Source: Arenimonas composti TR7-09 = DSM 18010
Lineage (GTDB): Bacteria > Pseudomonadota > Gammaproteobacteria > Xanthomonadales > Xanthomonadaceae
Direction of reading: 5' to 3'
NCBI RefSeq assembly: GCF_000426365.1
Contig: NZ_AUFF01000002.1
Coordinates: 62,001 to 126,000, forward strand
Length of the DNA stretch: 64,000 nt
A program made the translations under genes and the position numbers. Within the stretch, counting starts at the first letter, position 1. Every line of letters starts with the position of its first letter. The notes beneath the pieces are model-generated. The model had not been told where the DNA came from, made no database searches, and saw only the letters and a program-made list of their open reading frames with translations. Of this stretch, positions 16,894-25,051 are shown piece after piece.

Positions 16894-17762
16894 CTTCCCA
16901 GAAGTCGGGTGAACGTGCCCGGATCCGTGACCGCGCGGATCCGCGGCGAACGCAGTTCCTCCGCCAGATAGCGCGCATTCGCCCCACCGAGCCAGACGGG
17001 CAGCGCCGCCGGCAACAGCGCATCCAGCTCGCGCAGCGCCGCCAGCGCCGCCGGCGCCTGCCCGGGATCCACTGAACTCAGCGCGACCCCGGGTGCGCGG
17101 ACATGCGTGGCGACCCGCGCGATTTCCTCCGCCGGCAGCTCCGTGCCGAGATAGAGCACCGCCACCCCGGCCTCGTGTGCATGCAGCGCCGCGCCGAGCA
17201 GGCCGAGTTCGTGCGGTTCGCCGCTCAGGGTCGCGAAGGGCAGCCGCGGCCGGCGGTCGTTCGCCGCAGGGGCCAGCACCGCCAGCAGGCGGGTGCGCAG
17301 CAGGCTGCTGACGAGGCGTTCCTGGGCGATCGCGAGGCGGCCGTCGGCCCAGCGCACGCCGACCTCGCGCAGCAGCGGCATCACCACCCGCCCGAGCAGC
17401 ACCGGCAGCGGCAACGTCGCGATCGCGACGGCGAGGTCACGGTCGAATTCGTCGACGCGGTAGGCGGCGACCGCGGCGAGCAGCCGCTCGGGCAGCAGCT
17501 CGACGCCGCCGTAGGCGGCCTGGCGGCCATCGTCGAGCAGGCGGTCGAGGGCGGCATCGTCGAGCGCGGCGAGGTCGCGGATCGGATGGCCGCGGCCGGT
17601 CAACCGGAAGAGGCGGCCGAGGCGTTCGACGGTCGCGGCGTCGTAGAGCCGCCGGCCCTGGGCATCGCGGACGGGCCGGATCGCGCCGTGACGGCGCTCC
17701 CAGGCGCGCAGCGTCTCGGCACTGATGCCGGTGAGTTCGGCGACGGCCTTGATCGGGTACAT
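16887..17762 (-). CDS. MerR-family regulator with cobalamin-binding domain (LitR/CarH-like)
   Basis: 291 residues. The MerR helix-turn-helix is at the start (I-K-A-V-A-E-L-T-G-I-S-A-E-T-L-R-A-W-E-R-R). A four-helix cobalamin-cap domain follows, with W-A-D-G-R-L-A-I-A-Q-E-R near 140-151, and then the B12-binding Rossmann domain with G-E-P-H-E-L-G near 185, the lower-ligand His motif. In light-sensing CarH proteins the cap motif is W-x9-E-H; here E-R replaces E-H. It may use B12 as a light sensor or a ligand. Two TGTACA boxes lie directly upstream and suggest autorepression. Likely targets are carotenoid, photolyase or oxidative stress genes elsewhere, or the nearby fasciclin gene. Confidence 0.85.
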   Translation of the reverse strand: MYPIKAVAELTGISAETLRAWERRHGAIRPVRDAQGRRLYDAATVERLGRLFRLTGRGHPIRDLAALDDAALDRLLDDGRQAAYGGVELLPERLLAAVAAYRVDEFDRDLAVAIATLPLPVLLGRVVMPLLREVGVRWADGRLAIAQERLVSSLLRTRLLAVLAPAANDRRPRLPFATLSGEPHELGLLGAALHAHEAGVAVLYLGTELPAEEIARVATHVRAPGVALSSVDPGQAPAALAALRELDALLPAALPVWLGGANARYLAEELRSPRIRAVTDPGTFTRLLGSA

Positions 17763-17773
17763 GCGGGCGATAC

Positions 17774-17790
17774 TGTACAGCCAATGTACA
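17774..17790. promoter_or_regulatory. Probable operator: two TGTACA boxes
   Basis: TGTACAGCCAATGTACA has two TGTACA palindromes with starts 11 bases apart, 12 bases upstream of the MerR-type start codon. LitR/CarH-type regulators are known to bind TGTACA-containing repeats, so this is a likely self-regulatory operator. It also lies upstream of the divergent fasciclin gene. Confidence 0.65.
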
Positions 17791-17925
17791 TGACAAGGGT
17801 GGACGAGCGTTTAACGGGCCGATGACGACACTGCGCCCGTCCCGGAGCGCCGGCCGGTTTCCCCCACCCCTTCATCCGGCCGGCCCCGGGATCCCCTTCC
17901 CACCACCCGCTCCAGGAGAACCGCC

Positions 17926-18462
17926 ATGTCCTTCCGTCTTTCCCGCCGCATGACGGCGCTCGCCGCCGCCCTCGCGATCGCCGTCGCCGCCCCGCTGGCG
18001 GTGGCCGGCAATGCCGGCGCCGACGCTCCGGCCCGCACCGCCGCGCAGCCGGCCGGCGACATCGTCGACACCGCCATCGCCGCCGGCAACTTCAAGACCC
18101 TGGTGGCCGCGGTGCAGGCCGCCGGCCTCGCCGACACCCTGAAGGGCCCCGGCCCGTTCACGGTGTTCGCGCCGACCGACGCCGCCTTCGCCGCGCTCCC
18201 GGCCGGCACCGTCGAGAACCTGCTGAAGCCGGAGAACCGCGACCAGCTCGTCGCGATCCTGACCTACCACGTTGTGCCGGGCCGCGTGACCGCGGCGCAG
18301 GCCGCGACCCTGGACAGCGCGAAGACCGTGCAGGGCGGCGAGCTCGATATCGATGCCGCGAACGGTGGCGTGACCATCGACGGCGCCAACGTCGTGACCG
18401 CCGACATCGCCGCCAGCAACGGCGTGATCCACGTCGTCGACAAGGTCCTGTTGCCGAACTGA
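17926..18462 (+). CDS. Secreted fasciclin-domain (FAS1) protein
   Basis: 178 residues. The signal peptide [12 protein letters not shown] with an Ala-rich core ends near A-V-A-G-N. One FAS1 domain follows: D-I-V-D-T-A-I near 47, [13 protein letters not shown] (H1 motif) near 77, L-T-Y-H-V-V-P-G (H2) near 108, and a terminal [12 protein letters not shown]. Such proteins act in adhesion or at the cell surface. The next gene starts 22 bases later. It diverges from the MerR-type gene and may share its operator region. Confidence 0.9.
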   Translation: MSFRLSRRMTALAAALAIAVAAPLAVAGNAGADAPARTAAQPAGDIVDTAIAAGNFKTLVAAVQAAGLADTLKGPGPFTVFAPTDAAFAALPAGTVENLLKPENRDQLVAILTYHVVPGRVTAAQAATLDSAKTVQGGELDIDAANGGVTIDGANVVTADIAASNGVIHVVDKVLLPN

Positions 18463-18484
18463 GCGACGACCGGGAGAAACCGCG

Positions 18485-18682
18485 ATGAAAGTTCTGAACC
18501 TCGCCACCCTGATCCTGGTGATCGTCGGTGGCCTCAACTGGGGCCTGGTCGGCGCCTTCGACTTCGACCTGGTGGCGGCGATCTTCGGTGGCCAGACGGC
18601 GCCGCTGGCGCGCGTGGTCTACGTGCTGGTCGGCGTGTCGGCGATCGTGCAGCTGGGTCTGCTCGGCGCGAAGCGGGCCTGA
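18485..18682 (+). CDS. DUF378 small membrane protein
   Basis: 65 residues with two membrane helices: V-L-N-L-A-T-L-I-L-V-I-V-G-G-L-N-W-G-L-V-G and V-V-Y-V-L-V-G-V-S-A-I-V-Q-L. The G-G-L-N-W-G-L motif and F-D-F-D-L-V mark DUF378 (YuzA-like). Function unknown. It follows the fasciclin gene by 22 bases and is probably co-transcribed. Confidence 0.88.
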   Translation: MKVLNLATLILVIVGGLNWGLVGAFDFDLVAAIFGGQTAPLARVVYVLVGVSAIVQLGLLGAKRA

Positions 18683-18690
18683 CGACCCGG

Positions 18691-18768
18691 CTTAACAACT
18701 GGGGTCGGATTCCTTCGTTAAGGACGGGGGGCGGATTCCTTCGTTGCGCAACGGGGTCGGATTCCCGG
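18691..18768. repeat. Degenerate tandem GGGGTCGGATTCC repeats
   Basis: One full unit CTTAACAACTGGGGTCGG...CGTTAAG is followed by two shorter variants (GGGGGCGGATTCC and ACGGGGTCGGATTCC). These look like decayed tandem copies without the opposing arm, so no strong hairpin is expected. The 300 bases to the next gene hold this, the two repeats listed next, and nothing else I can see. Confidence 0.75.
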
Positions 18769-18830
18769 GCGGAGCGCAGGCGTTGAACGCACTCGTGATG
18801 GCCGGAGTTCCCCGGCGATCGGCAAGGAGG

Positions 18831-18893
18831 CCGGTTGCCGGGTTGCCGGTTGCCGGTTGCCGGTTGCCGCGTCGCTGCGTCGCTGCGTCGCGG
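18831..18893. repeat. Short tandem repeats (CCGGTTG and CGTCGCTG units)
   Basis: About five copies of a 7-base CCGGTTG unit are followed by three of an 8-base CGTCGCTG-like unit. Arrays like these are prone to slippage and may vary in copy number between strains. Confidence 0.7.
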
Positions 18894-18929
18894 CATTCGT
18901 ATGATGTGGATCGAAGATCCCGCGCTTCG

Positions 18930-18958
18930 CGCGATCGCGGCTGAAGCCGCTCCTACGG
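18930..18958. repeat. REP half-unit of the GTAGGAGCGGCTTCAGCCGCGA type
   Basis: CGCGATCGCGGCTGAAGCCG followed by CTCCTAC. This repeat is widespread in Xanthomonadales and Pseudomonas relatives. It lies 25 bases before the DsbA-family gene. Confidence 0.75.
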
Positions 18959-18982
18959 ATTGGGCTGGATTGGGCTGCCGCC

Positions 18983-19624
18983 ATGACTACGCCACTGCGC
19001 ATCGACTTCGTGTCCGACATCGTCTGCCCCTGGTGTGCGATCGGGCTGAGCGCACTCGAGGCGGCGATCCGGCGCGTCGGCGATGCGGTGACCGTCGCGC
19101 TGCACGTGCAGCCCTTCGAGCTCAACCCGGGGCTCGGGCCCGCGGGCGAGGACCTCGTCGCCCACCTGCAGAAGAAGTACGCGATCGGCGCGGCGCAGAT
19201 CGCCGCCAGCCAGGAGGCGATCCGCCAGCGCGGCGCCGAACTCGGTTTCACGTTCGCGCCCGAACGCCGGCGCATCCACGACACCTTCGACGGCCACCGG
19301 CTGCTGCACTGGGCCGGGATCGAGGGTGGCGGCCGGCAGCTGGCGCTGAAGCGGGCGCTGCTCGCGGCCTATTTCACCGACGGGCGCGACGTCTCCGATC
19401 ACGCGGTGCTGGTCGAGGCGGCCGGCAGTGTCGGTCTCGACCTCGTGCGTGCGCGCGAGGTGCTCGGCAATGGCGAGTTCGCCGACGAGGTGCGTGCGGC
19501 GGAGAAGTTCTTCGTCGATGCCGGCATCCGCGGCGTGCCGGCGATCATCTTCAACCGCACCCACCTGATCAGTGGTGGGCAGCCGGTCGAGGTCTTCGAA
19601 CGTGCCCTTCGCCAGCTCGCTTAA
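18983..19624 (+). CDS. DsbA-family (FrnE-like) oxidoreductase
   Basis: 213 residues, no signal peptide, so cytoplasmic. The N-terminus I-D-F-V-S-D-I-V-C-P-W-C-A-I-G carries the C-P-W-C redox motif at about residues 15-18, and a helical insertion and the late G-V-P-A-I-I-F-N (cis-Pro loop) complete a thioredoxin fold. The FrnE-like family includes polyketide-associated and stress oxidoreductases; the substrate is unknown. Its stop codon TAA is the first TAA of the following palindromic repeat. Confidence 0.9.
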   Translation: MTTPLRIDFVSDIVCPWCAIGLSALEAAIRRVGDAVTVALHVQPFELNPGLGPAGEDLVAHLQKKYAIGAAQIAASQEAIRQRGAELGFTFAPERRRIHDTFDGHRLLHWAGIEGGGRQLALKRALLAAYFTDGRDVSDHAVLVEAAGSVGLDLVRAREVLGNGEFADEVRAAEKFFVDAGIRGVPAIIFNRTHLISGGQPVEVFERALRQLA

Positions 19625-19723
19625 CAACTGGGGTCGGATTCCCGCGTTAAGACGCAGTGCACCAGCCGGCGTCCGAAGAGCCGGCGCGTCTTAACGCAGG
19701 AATCCGACCCCAGTTGTTAAGCG
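19618..19723. repeat. Inverted repeat between convergent genes, supplying both stop codons
   Basis: The arms are CGCTTAACAACTGGGGTCGG... and its complement, about 38 bases long, around a spacer that is itself partly palindromic. The left arm carries the stop of the DsbA-family gene (19622-19624) and the right arm carries the stop of the beta-lactamase gene (19717-19719). A strong hairpin is expected in both transcripts. Confidence 0.88.
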
Positions 19724-20607
19724 CTTTTCGCCCAGGCGCCGGCGATCGCCCCGACTTCGGCGAGCACCGCATCGCGCTTCGCCGCATCGTCGCCGCCCTC
19801 GCAGTAGTAGGCGGCGATCAGGATCGGCGCTGCGTCGGGCGATCGCGGCGGCCAGGCGATCGCGACGTCGTTGCTGGTGCCGTCGTTGCCCGTGCCGGTC
19901 TTGTCGCCGACCCGCCAGCCCGACAGCCCCGCGCGCAGGCGCGAATCGCCGGTGGTGTTGGCGAGCAGCCAGCCGATGAGCTGCGCACGCGACGCCGCCG
20001 ACAGCACATCGCCGGTCAGGATCCGCCGCAGCGAGTCGGCCATCGCCATCGGCGTCGTGGTGTCGCGCAGCTCGCCGGGCCGCCAGAGGTTGAGCGTCGG
20101 TTCGTTGCGGTCGAGGCGCGTGGATTCATCGCCGGTCGCGCGCAGCCAGGCGGTCAGGCCCGACGGGCCGCCGAACTCGGCCAGCAGCCGGTTCGCGGCG
20201 GTGTTGTCACTGGTCGTGATCGCCGCGGCGCAGAGTTCGCCGACCGTCAGCCCGGCCGCCGGATCGGCCTTCCCGACCACCGGCGACCCGCTGATCAGGT
20301 CCTCGCGCCGCCAGTGCAGGCGACGGTCGAGCGAGGCCTCGCCCGCGTCCACCGCCGCCAGCACCTGCGCGGCCAGCAGCCACTTGAAGGTGCTGCACAT
20401 CGGGAAGCGTTCATAGGCGCGCCACGCGAAACCTTCGCCGGTGGCGGTGTCGAGCACCGCGACGCCGAGCCGGCCGCCGTGGCGTTCCTCGAGGTCGGCG
20501 ATGCGGTTCGCGGGGTCGTCGCCCCAGGGCAGACGCTCGCGCGCGAAAGCGAGCGCGGGCATGGCGGCGAGCGACGAGACCAGCAGGCGGCGGCGGGACA
20601 GGATCAT
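19717..20607 (-). CDS. Class A beta-lactamase
   Basis: 296 residues from ATG 20607. The signal sequence M-I-L-S-R-R-R-L-L-V-S-S-L-A has a twin-arginine-like start, so Tat export is possible. All active-site motifs are present: S-T-F-K (catalytic Ser near 72), S-D-N, the Glu of R-N-E-P-T-L-N, and K-T-G-T-G. The enzyme hydrolyses beta-lactams in the periplasm; class A enzymes of this type are normal in Xanthomonadales, so it may be intrinsic. No divergent ampR-type regulator is next to it. An open frame extends upstream but begins in repeat sequence. Confidence 0.92.
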   Translation of the reverse strand: MILSRRRLLVSSLAAMPALAFARERLPWGDDPANRIADLEERHGGRLGVAVLDTATGEGFAWRAYERFPMCSTFKWLLAAQVLAAVDAGEASLDRRLHWRREDLISGSPVVGKADPAAGLTVGELCAAAITTSDNTAANRLLAEFGGPSGLTAWLRATGDESTRLDRNEPTLNLWRPGELRDTTTPMAMADSLRRILTGDVLSAASRAQLIGWLLANTTGDSRLRAGLSGWRVGDKTGTGNDGTSNDVAIAWPPRSPDAAPILIAAYYCEGGDDAAKRDAVLAEVGAIAGAWAKSA

Positions 20608-20701
20608 GTGAATCGGGACGTACACCGTTAGGCGATGCACGTCCCCGGTGGGATGAGGGAGCGCCAGTTTCCGCCGCGAATCTGGCAATTCCCGGGCAAA
20701 T

Positions 20702-20760
20702 CGGGGACGTACCCCGTCCTACAGGGTACGTCCCCTTCCTACGGGGTACGTCCCCGTCAG
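20702..20760. repeat. Three tandem GGGGTACGTCCCC-type repeats
   Basis: Copies in alternating orientation (GGGGACGTACCCCGTCCTAC, AGGGTACGTCCCCTTCCTAC, GGGGTACGTCCCCGTCAG). A related GGGACGTACACCGTTAGG unit is at 20615-20632. The stop codon of the M16 peptidase gene (20757-20759) is at the right edge. Confidence 0.85.
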
Positions 20761-23576
20761 GGGGTGGGCTGCACTTCGATTTCCAGCCCCAGCTTCTCGA
20801 GCTGCGGCCGTACGACAGCGGCGTCGCCGACGACCACCCAGGTGAAGGCCTCGGCGTCGAGCAGCCGCCGCGCCGCCGCGTCCATCGTCGCCGGGTCTAG
20901 CGCCTGGTAGCGGCCCGCGATCTTCTCCCAGTAGTCGTCCGGGCGGCCGAACAGGGCGTTGCCGCGCATCGCGCCGAGCACCGCCGCCGAGGTCTCGAAC
21001 AGGCCGGGGATCGAGCGCGCGCTGCCGTCCATCGTCCGCCGCGCCTCCGCGGCGGTGACGCCGCGCGGGCCGAGGAAGTCGCGGTACTGCTGCAGCAGCG
21101 CCGCGATCGACTCGCCGGTGCGGTCGGCCTGCACCGGCGCGGTGATGACGTAGGGCGACCGCTCCCAGGTCTGGCTCAGCCGGCCGTTGACGCCGTAGGA
21201 CCAGCCGCGGGTCTCGCGGATGTCCTGGTTGATGCGCGACAGGAAGCCGTTGCCGATCACCTCGTTGGCCGCATTGAAGGCGACGAGGTCGTCGCGCCCG
21301 CTCGCCGCCAGCACCTGCGCCCCGAGGATCAGCGACTGCGGCGATTGCGGCCGGTCGATCAGCACGATGCGCGGCCGCGGCGCCGGCAGCGTCGCCGGGA
21401 AGTGCTTCAGCGGCGGCGCGTTGGCCGGCTGCTCCCAGTCGGTGAAGGCGGCCTCGAGCAGCGGCCGCAGTTCCGCCAGCGGCCGGTCGGAGACCACGAA
21501 CAGCCGTGCGTTGTCGATGCGGAACCACTGGCGGTGGAAATTGCTCAGCTCGCGCTGGCCGAGCCGTGCGACGACCTCGGCATCGCCCAGCCCCGACTGC
21601 GGCCGGCCATAGGGATGCCCGGCCCCGTACAGCAGCGCCGGCAGCGCCCGCGCGCCGATGCCGTTCGGCGACGCGCGCTCCTGGGCGATGCGTGCCAGCT
21701 GCTGCGCGCGCACGCGCTCGATGTCGGCCTCGTCCAGCGCCGGGTTGCGCACGATGTCGACGAGCAGGTCGAGCCCACCGGCGAGGTTCGGGCTGAGCAC
21801 GCCGAGCTGGACCACCGTGCGGTCCATCGTCGCACTGGCAGTCACGGTGGCGCCGAGGCGTTCGCTGTCCTCGGCGATGCGCAGCGCGTCGCGCGAGCGG
21901 GTGCCCTGGTCGAGCAGGGACAGCAGCAGCTGCTGGGTGCCGAGCGCGTTCGCCGGGTCGGCGGCGACACCGGCATCGAACTCGATCGCGACCTGGGTCA
22001 GCGGCACCGTCGCGACCCGCGCGTAGCTCACCTCCAGCCCGTTGCTCAGCGCGATGCGCTCGACGTCCGGGAAGTCGAGCGACTTCATCGGCCCGATCGG
22101 CGGCATCGGCTCGCGCGCGCTGTACTCCAGCGCTTCGACCGGCGCCGGCGCCGGCCGCTCGGCGGCGGCTTCGGCATAGGCCTCGCGCTCGCCCGGCGCG
22201 ACGCTCAGCGCCAGCACCGGCCGCGTCAGCCAGCGCGCCATCGCCGCGCGCACGCTCTCCGGCGTCGCCTGCGCGTATTCGCGGGTGCGCCGCTGCGCGT
22301 AGAAGCCCGGGTCGTCGGCGTACAGCGCGCCTTCGGCCAGCGCCACCGCCTTGCCGCTGAAACCGCCGGTGGGCTCGAGCGCGCGGATGAAGTTCGACAG
22401 CCACTGCGTCTGCGCGCGCGCGACCTCGTCGGCATTCGGGCCGCTGCCGACGTAGTCGGCGATCAGCGCGTCCAGGCGCTTGCCGACCGCCTCGACGTCC
22501 TCGCCCGGCTTCACGTCGACGCTGACCTCGAACAGGCCGATGCGGTGGAAGGCCTGGTAGGAGGCCGTGACCCGCACCGCGACCTGTTCCCGGCGCACCA
22601 GCACCTCGTCGAGCCGCGAGCTGTTGAGACCGCCGAACACGGTGGCGGCGATGTCGAGCTCGGCGGCATCGGCATCGGTCAGGCCGGGCACGACCCAGGT
22701 GCGGTACAGCCGCGTGGCGGGCACGCGGTCGTGCAGGGCGATGTCGACCCGCGCGGGCAGCGTCGGCACGTCGGCGGCGGCCGGCACGTTCTGCGGCCCG
22801 CGCGGGATGTGCCCGAAGTACTGCTGCACCAGGCGGCGCGCGGTGGCCACGTCGATGTCGCCGGCGAGCACCAGCACCGCGTTGTTCGGGCCGTACTTCT
22901 CGCGGTGCCAGTTGCGCAGGTCCTCGAGCGTCGCGGCGTCGAGGTCGGCCATCGAGCCGATCGTCGAATGCCGGTACGGATGGCCTTCCGGGAACAGCGC
23001 CTCGAGCTGCGCGTACTCGACCAGGCCGTAGGGCTGGTTGTCGCCCTGGCGCTTCTCGTTCTGGACGACGCCGCGCTGGTTGTCGAGCCGCTCCTGGTTC
23101 AGCGCACCGAGCAGGTGGCCCATGCGGTCGCTCTCCATGTACAGCGCCTGCTCGAGCGCCGGCGTCGGCACGGTCTGGAAGAAATTCGTGCGGTCGAACC
23201 AGGTCGTGCCGTTCCAGTCGGTCGCGCCGAGCGCGCGCAGCGGCTGCATCAGGCCGCCGGGCAGGTTCTCGGTCGGGTTGAACAGGCCGATGTGCTCGAA
23301 CAGGTGGGCGAAGCCGGTGCGCCCCGCGCGTTCGTCCTTGCTGCCGACGTTGTACCAGGCCTGCACCGCGACCACCGGCGCCTTGCGGTCGGTGTGCACG
23401 ATCACCCGCAGGCCGTTGTCGAGGGTGAACTGCTCGTACGGAATCGCCACCTCCCGCACCAGCTCGGCCACCGGCACCGGCGCGGGCGGCGGTGGCGGTG
23501 CGGCCAGCGCGGGAGCGGCGAACACGAGGATCAGGGCGGCGAACAGCGACGAACGGACGAAACGGGCAGGGCGCAT
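20757..23576 (-). CDS. Secreted M16-family zinc metallopeptidase (two insulinase-like halves)
   Basis: 939 residues. A signal peptide (F-A-A-L-I-L-V-F-A-A-P-A-L-A-A) is followed by a Pro-rich linker. The N-terminal M16 unit has the inverted zinc motif H-L-F-E-H near residue 92 with the later Glu in L-E-A-L-F-P-E-G-H-P-Y. The second half (about 480-939) has the same fold without the zinc site, as in pitrilysin-like proteins encoded as one chain. It degrades small peptides or proteins in the periplasm or outside. It is a single gene between the beta-lactamase and the VWA gene. Confidence 0.92.
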   Translation of the reverse strand: MRPARFVRSSLFAALILVFAAPALAAPPPPPAPVPVAELVREVAIPYEQFTLDNGLRVIVHTDRKAPVVAVQAWYNVGSKDERAGRTGFAHLFEHIGLFNPTENLPGGLMQPLRALGATDWNGTTWFDRTNFFQTVPTPALEQALYMESDRMGHLLGALNQERLDNQRGVVQNEKRQGDNQPYGLVEYAQLEALFPEGHPYRHSTIGSMADLDAATLEDLRNWHREKYGPNNAVLVLAGDIDVATARRLVQQYFGHIPRGPQNVPAAADVPTLPARVDIALHDRVPATRLYRTWVVPGLTDADAAELDIAATVFGGLNSSRLDEVLVRREQVAVRVTASYQAFHRIGLFEVSVDVKPGEDVEAVGKRLDALIADYVGSGPNADEVARAQTQWLSNFIRALEPTGGFSGKAVALAEGALYADDPGFYAQRRTREYAQATPESVRAAMARWLTRPVLALSVAPGEREAYAEAAAERPAPAPVEALEYSAREPMPPIGPMKSLDFPDVERIALSNGLEVSYARVATVPLTQVAIEFDAGVAADPANALGTQQLLLSLLDQGTRSRDALRIAEDSERLGATVTASATMDRTVVQLGVLSPNLAGGLDLLVDIVRNPALDEADIERVRAQQLARIAQERASPNGIGARALPALLYGAGHPYGRPQSGLGDAEVVARLGQRELSNFHRQWFRIDNARLFVVSDRPLAELRPLLEAAFTDWEQPANAPPLKHFPATLPAPRPRIVLIDRPQSPQSLILGAQVLAASGRDDLVAFNAANEVIGNGFLSRINQDIRETRGWSYGVNGRLSQTWERSPYVITAPVQADRTGESIAALLQQYRDFLGPRGVTAAEARRTMDGSARSIPGLFETSAAVLGAMRGNALFGRPDDYWEKIAGRYQALDPATMDAAARRLLDAEAFTWVVVGDAAVVRPQLEKLGLEIEVQPTP

Positions 23577-23843
23577 GACAGGCTCCGGGCGGCGGAAGGG
23601 ACGTGCTTGCGATGCAGTTCACGGGCGCCGGGTTGCATTCCCCGCCGGCGCGGGCGACGGCCAAGCTAGCACCACCCCCCGGCCGCCGGGCCGGCCGAAC
23701 GTCACGGACCCGGGAACCGGGGTGTCGCGTCAAAACGCAGAGTCCGCCTTGATCCGCGAAATCTGCGTTCCCGTTCGCACCCATGTCCGGATTCGGGGCC
23801 GGGGCTGCGTAAGGGCCGGCTTCAACCCGCACCGGAGCCGCCG

Positions 23844-24857
23844 ATGAAGACCCGCCCTGTCATGTCGATCGCCCTTGCCTTGGGCCTCGCGAGCGCCGCC
23901 GCGCCGGCCGCCGAGCCGCGTCCGCAGAGCCTGCTGGTGCTGGATGCGTCCGGTTCGATGTGGGGGCAGATCGACGGCCGCCCGAAGATCACGATCGCCC
24001 GCGAGGCGATCGACCGCATGCTCGCCGAATGGTCCGGCGGCGACCTCGGGCTGATGGCCTACGGACATCGCCGCAAGGGCGACTGCAACGACATCGAGCT
24101 GTTGCAGCCGGTCGGTGCCTTCGACGCCTCGACGATCCGCCGCCGCGCCGGCGCGCTGAATCCGCGCGGCATGACCCCGATCAGCGCCGCGGTGCGCCAG
24201 GCCGCCGAACTGCTGCGCTTCAGCGAACAGAAGGCGACGGTGATCCTGGTCAGCGACGGCGAGGAGACCTGCGACGCCGATCCCTGCGCCCTCGGCCGCG
24301 AACTCGAGGCGGCCGGCGTCGACTTCACCGCGCACGTGATCGGCTTCGACCTGCGCGAGGGGCCGGCGCGCGCGCAGCTGCAGTGCCTGGCCGAATCCAC
24401 CGGCGGCCGCTACTTCGAGGCCGAGGACGCCGCCGGCCTCGACGCCGCGCTGGAAGAAGTCGCTGCCGCCGAACCGCCGCCGCCGCCGGCCGCGCCGGAA
24501 GCCGCGCCGGGCCATCCGAATGTGAAGGCGCGCGAAGGCGAGCAGTGGATCGAGGGCTATGCGCTGTGGCCCTACACCGACATCACGCTCACCCCCGGCG
24601 AGGCCCCGGGCCTCGAGAACCTCGACTTCACCGTCGATCAGACCGCCGAGGACTGCCAGCGGATCTGCCTGGAGAACACCCAGTGCGCCGGCTGGCACTA
24701 CGAACCGACCGGCAGCTATTTCGTGAGCTATCCGCGCTGCCACCTGAAAGGCCACCACTTCGCCGTCACCCTGAAACACGAGGGCGAAGGCTGGGTGGCG
24801 GGGATCCGCGAGGGCGTGGCCCTGATCTTCGTCGAGGACGAAGAGGCAGTGGAGTGA
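23844..24857 (+). CDS. Secreted VWA-domain protein with PAN-like C-terminus
   Basis: 337 residues. The signal peptide ends near A-A-A-P-A-A-E. The von Willebrand A domain spans about 28-215 and has an intact MIDAS motif D-A-S-G-S-M, a T in R-G-M-T-P-I and a late S-D-G-E-E. After a Pro/Ala linker comes a Cys-rich PAN/Apple-like segment (C-Q-R-I-C, then C-A-G-W-H-Y-E-P and C-H-L-K) near 270-310. It probably binds proteins or glycans outside the cytoplasm. The combination is unusual but seen in proteobacteria. No operon partners. Confidence 0.8.
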   Translation: MKTRPVMSIALALGLASAAAPAAEPRPQSLLVLDASGSMWGQIDGRPKITIAREAIDRMLAEWSGGDLGLMAYGHRRKGDCNDIELLQPVGAFDASTIRRRAGALNPRGMTPISAAVRQAAELLRFSEQKATVILVSDGEETCDADPCALGRELEAAGVDFTAHVIGFDLREGPARAQLQCLAESTGGRYFEAEDAAGLDAALEEVAAAEPPPPPAAPEAAPGHPNVKAREGEQWIEGYALWPYTDITLTPGEAPGLENLDFTVDQTAEDCQRICLENTQCAGWHYEPTGSYFVSYPRCHLKGHHFAVTLKHEGEGWVAGIREGVALIFVEDEEAVE

Positions 24858-24880
24858 GTCGGAGTAGACCGCGCGTTTCC

Positions 24881-24939
24881 CGCGAAAAACCGGGGTCGGA
24901 GTAAACCGCCCGGAAAAGTACTCTGACCCCGGTTCTTCG
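24881..24939. repeat. Imperfect inverted repeat, GGGGTCGGAGTA type
   Basis: CGAAAAACCGGGGTCGGAGT faces ACTCTGACCCCGGTTCTTCG over a short loop. It is another member of the intergenic palindrome set, here downstream of the VWA gene. Confidence 0.75.
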
Positions 24940-24959
24940 CGCGCAAGGCGCGCGGGCCG

Positions 24960-24993
24960 TCTCTCGTTTCTCGTTCCTCGTTTCTCGTTCCTC
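24960..24993. repeat. Tandem CTCGTTTCTCGTTC repeat
   Basis: The 14-base unit TCTCGTTTCTCGTTCC is reiterated here; similar text recurs at 31499-31529 and 38319-38347, and its complement (GAGTAACGAGTAACGAG) at 38247-38280. It is a dispersed low-complexity intergenic repeat of unknown role. Confidence 0.7.
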
Positions 24994-25051
24994 GACTTGC
25001 CGGAGCCACCGATCCCCGGGATGCTTCGGCAAGGGGAGAGTGAGAGAGCGC

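Noticed and set aside
19717-20607. Beta-lactamase as a recently acquired resistance gene
   Set aside because: No transposase, integron site or composition change beside it; its GC matches neighbours, so it looks intrinsic.
24960-24993. CRISPR-like array
   Set aside because: The repeat units are 7-14 bases and contiguous, without unique spacers.
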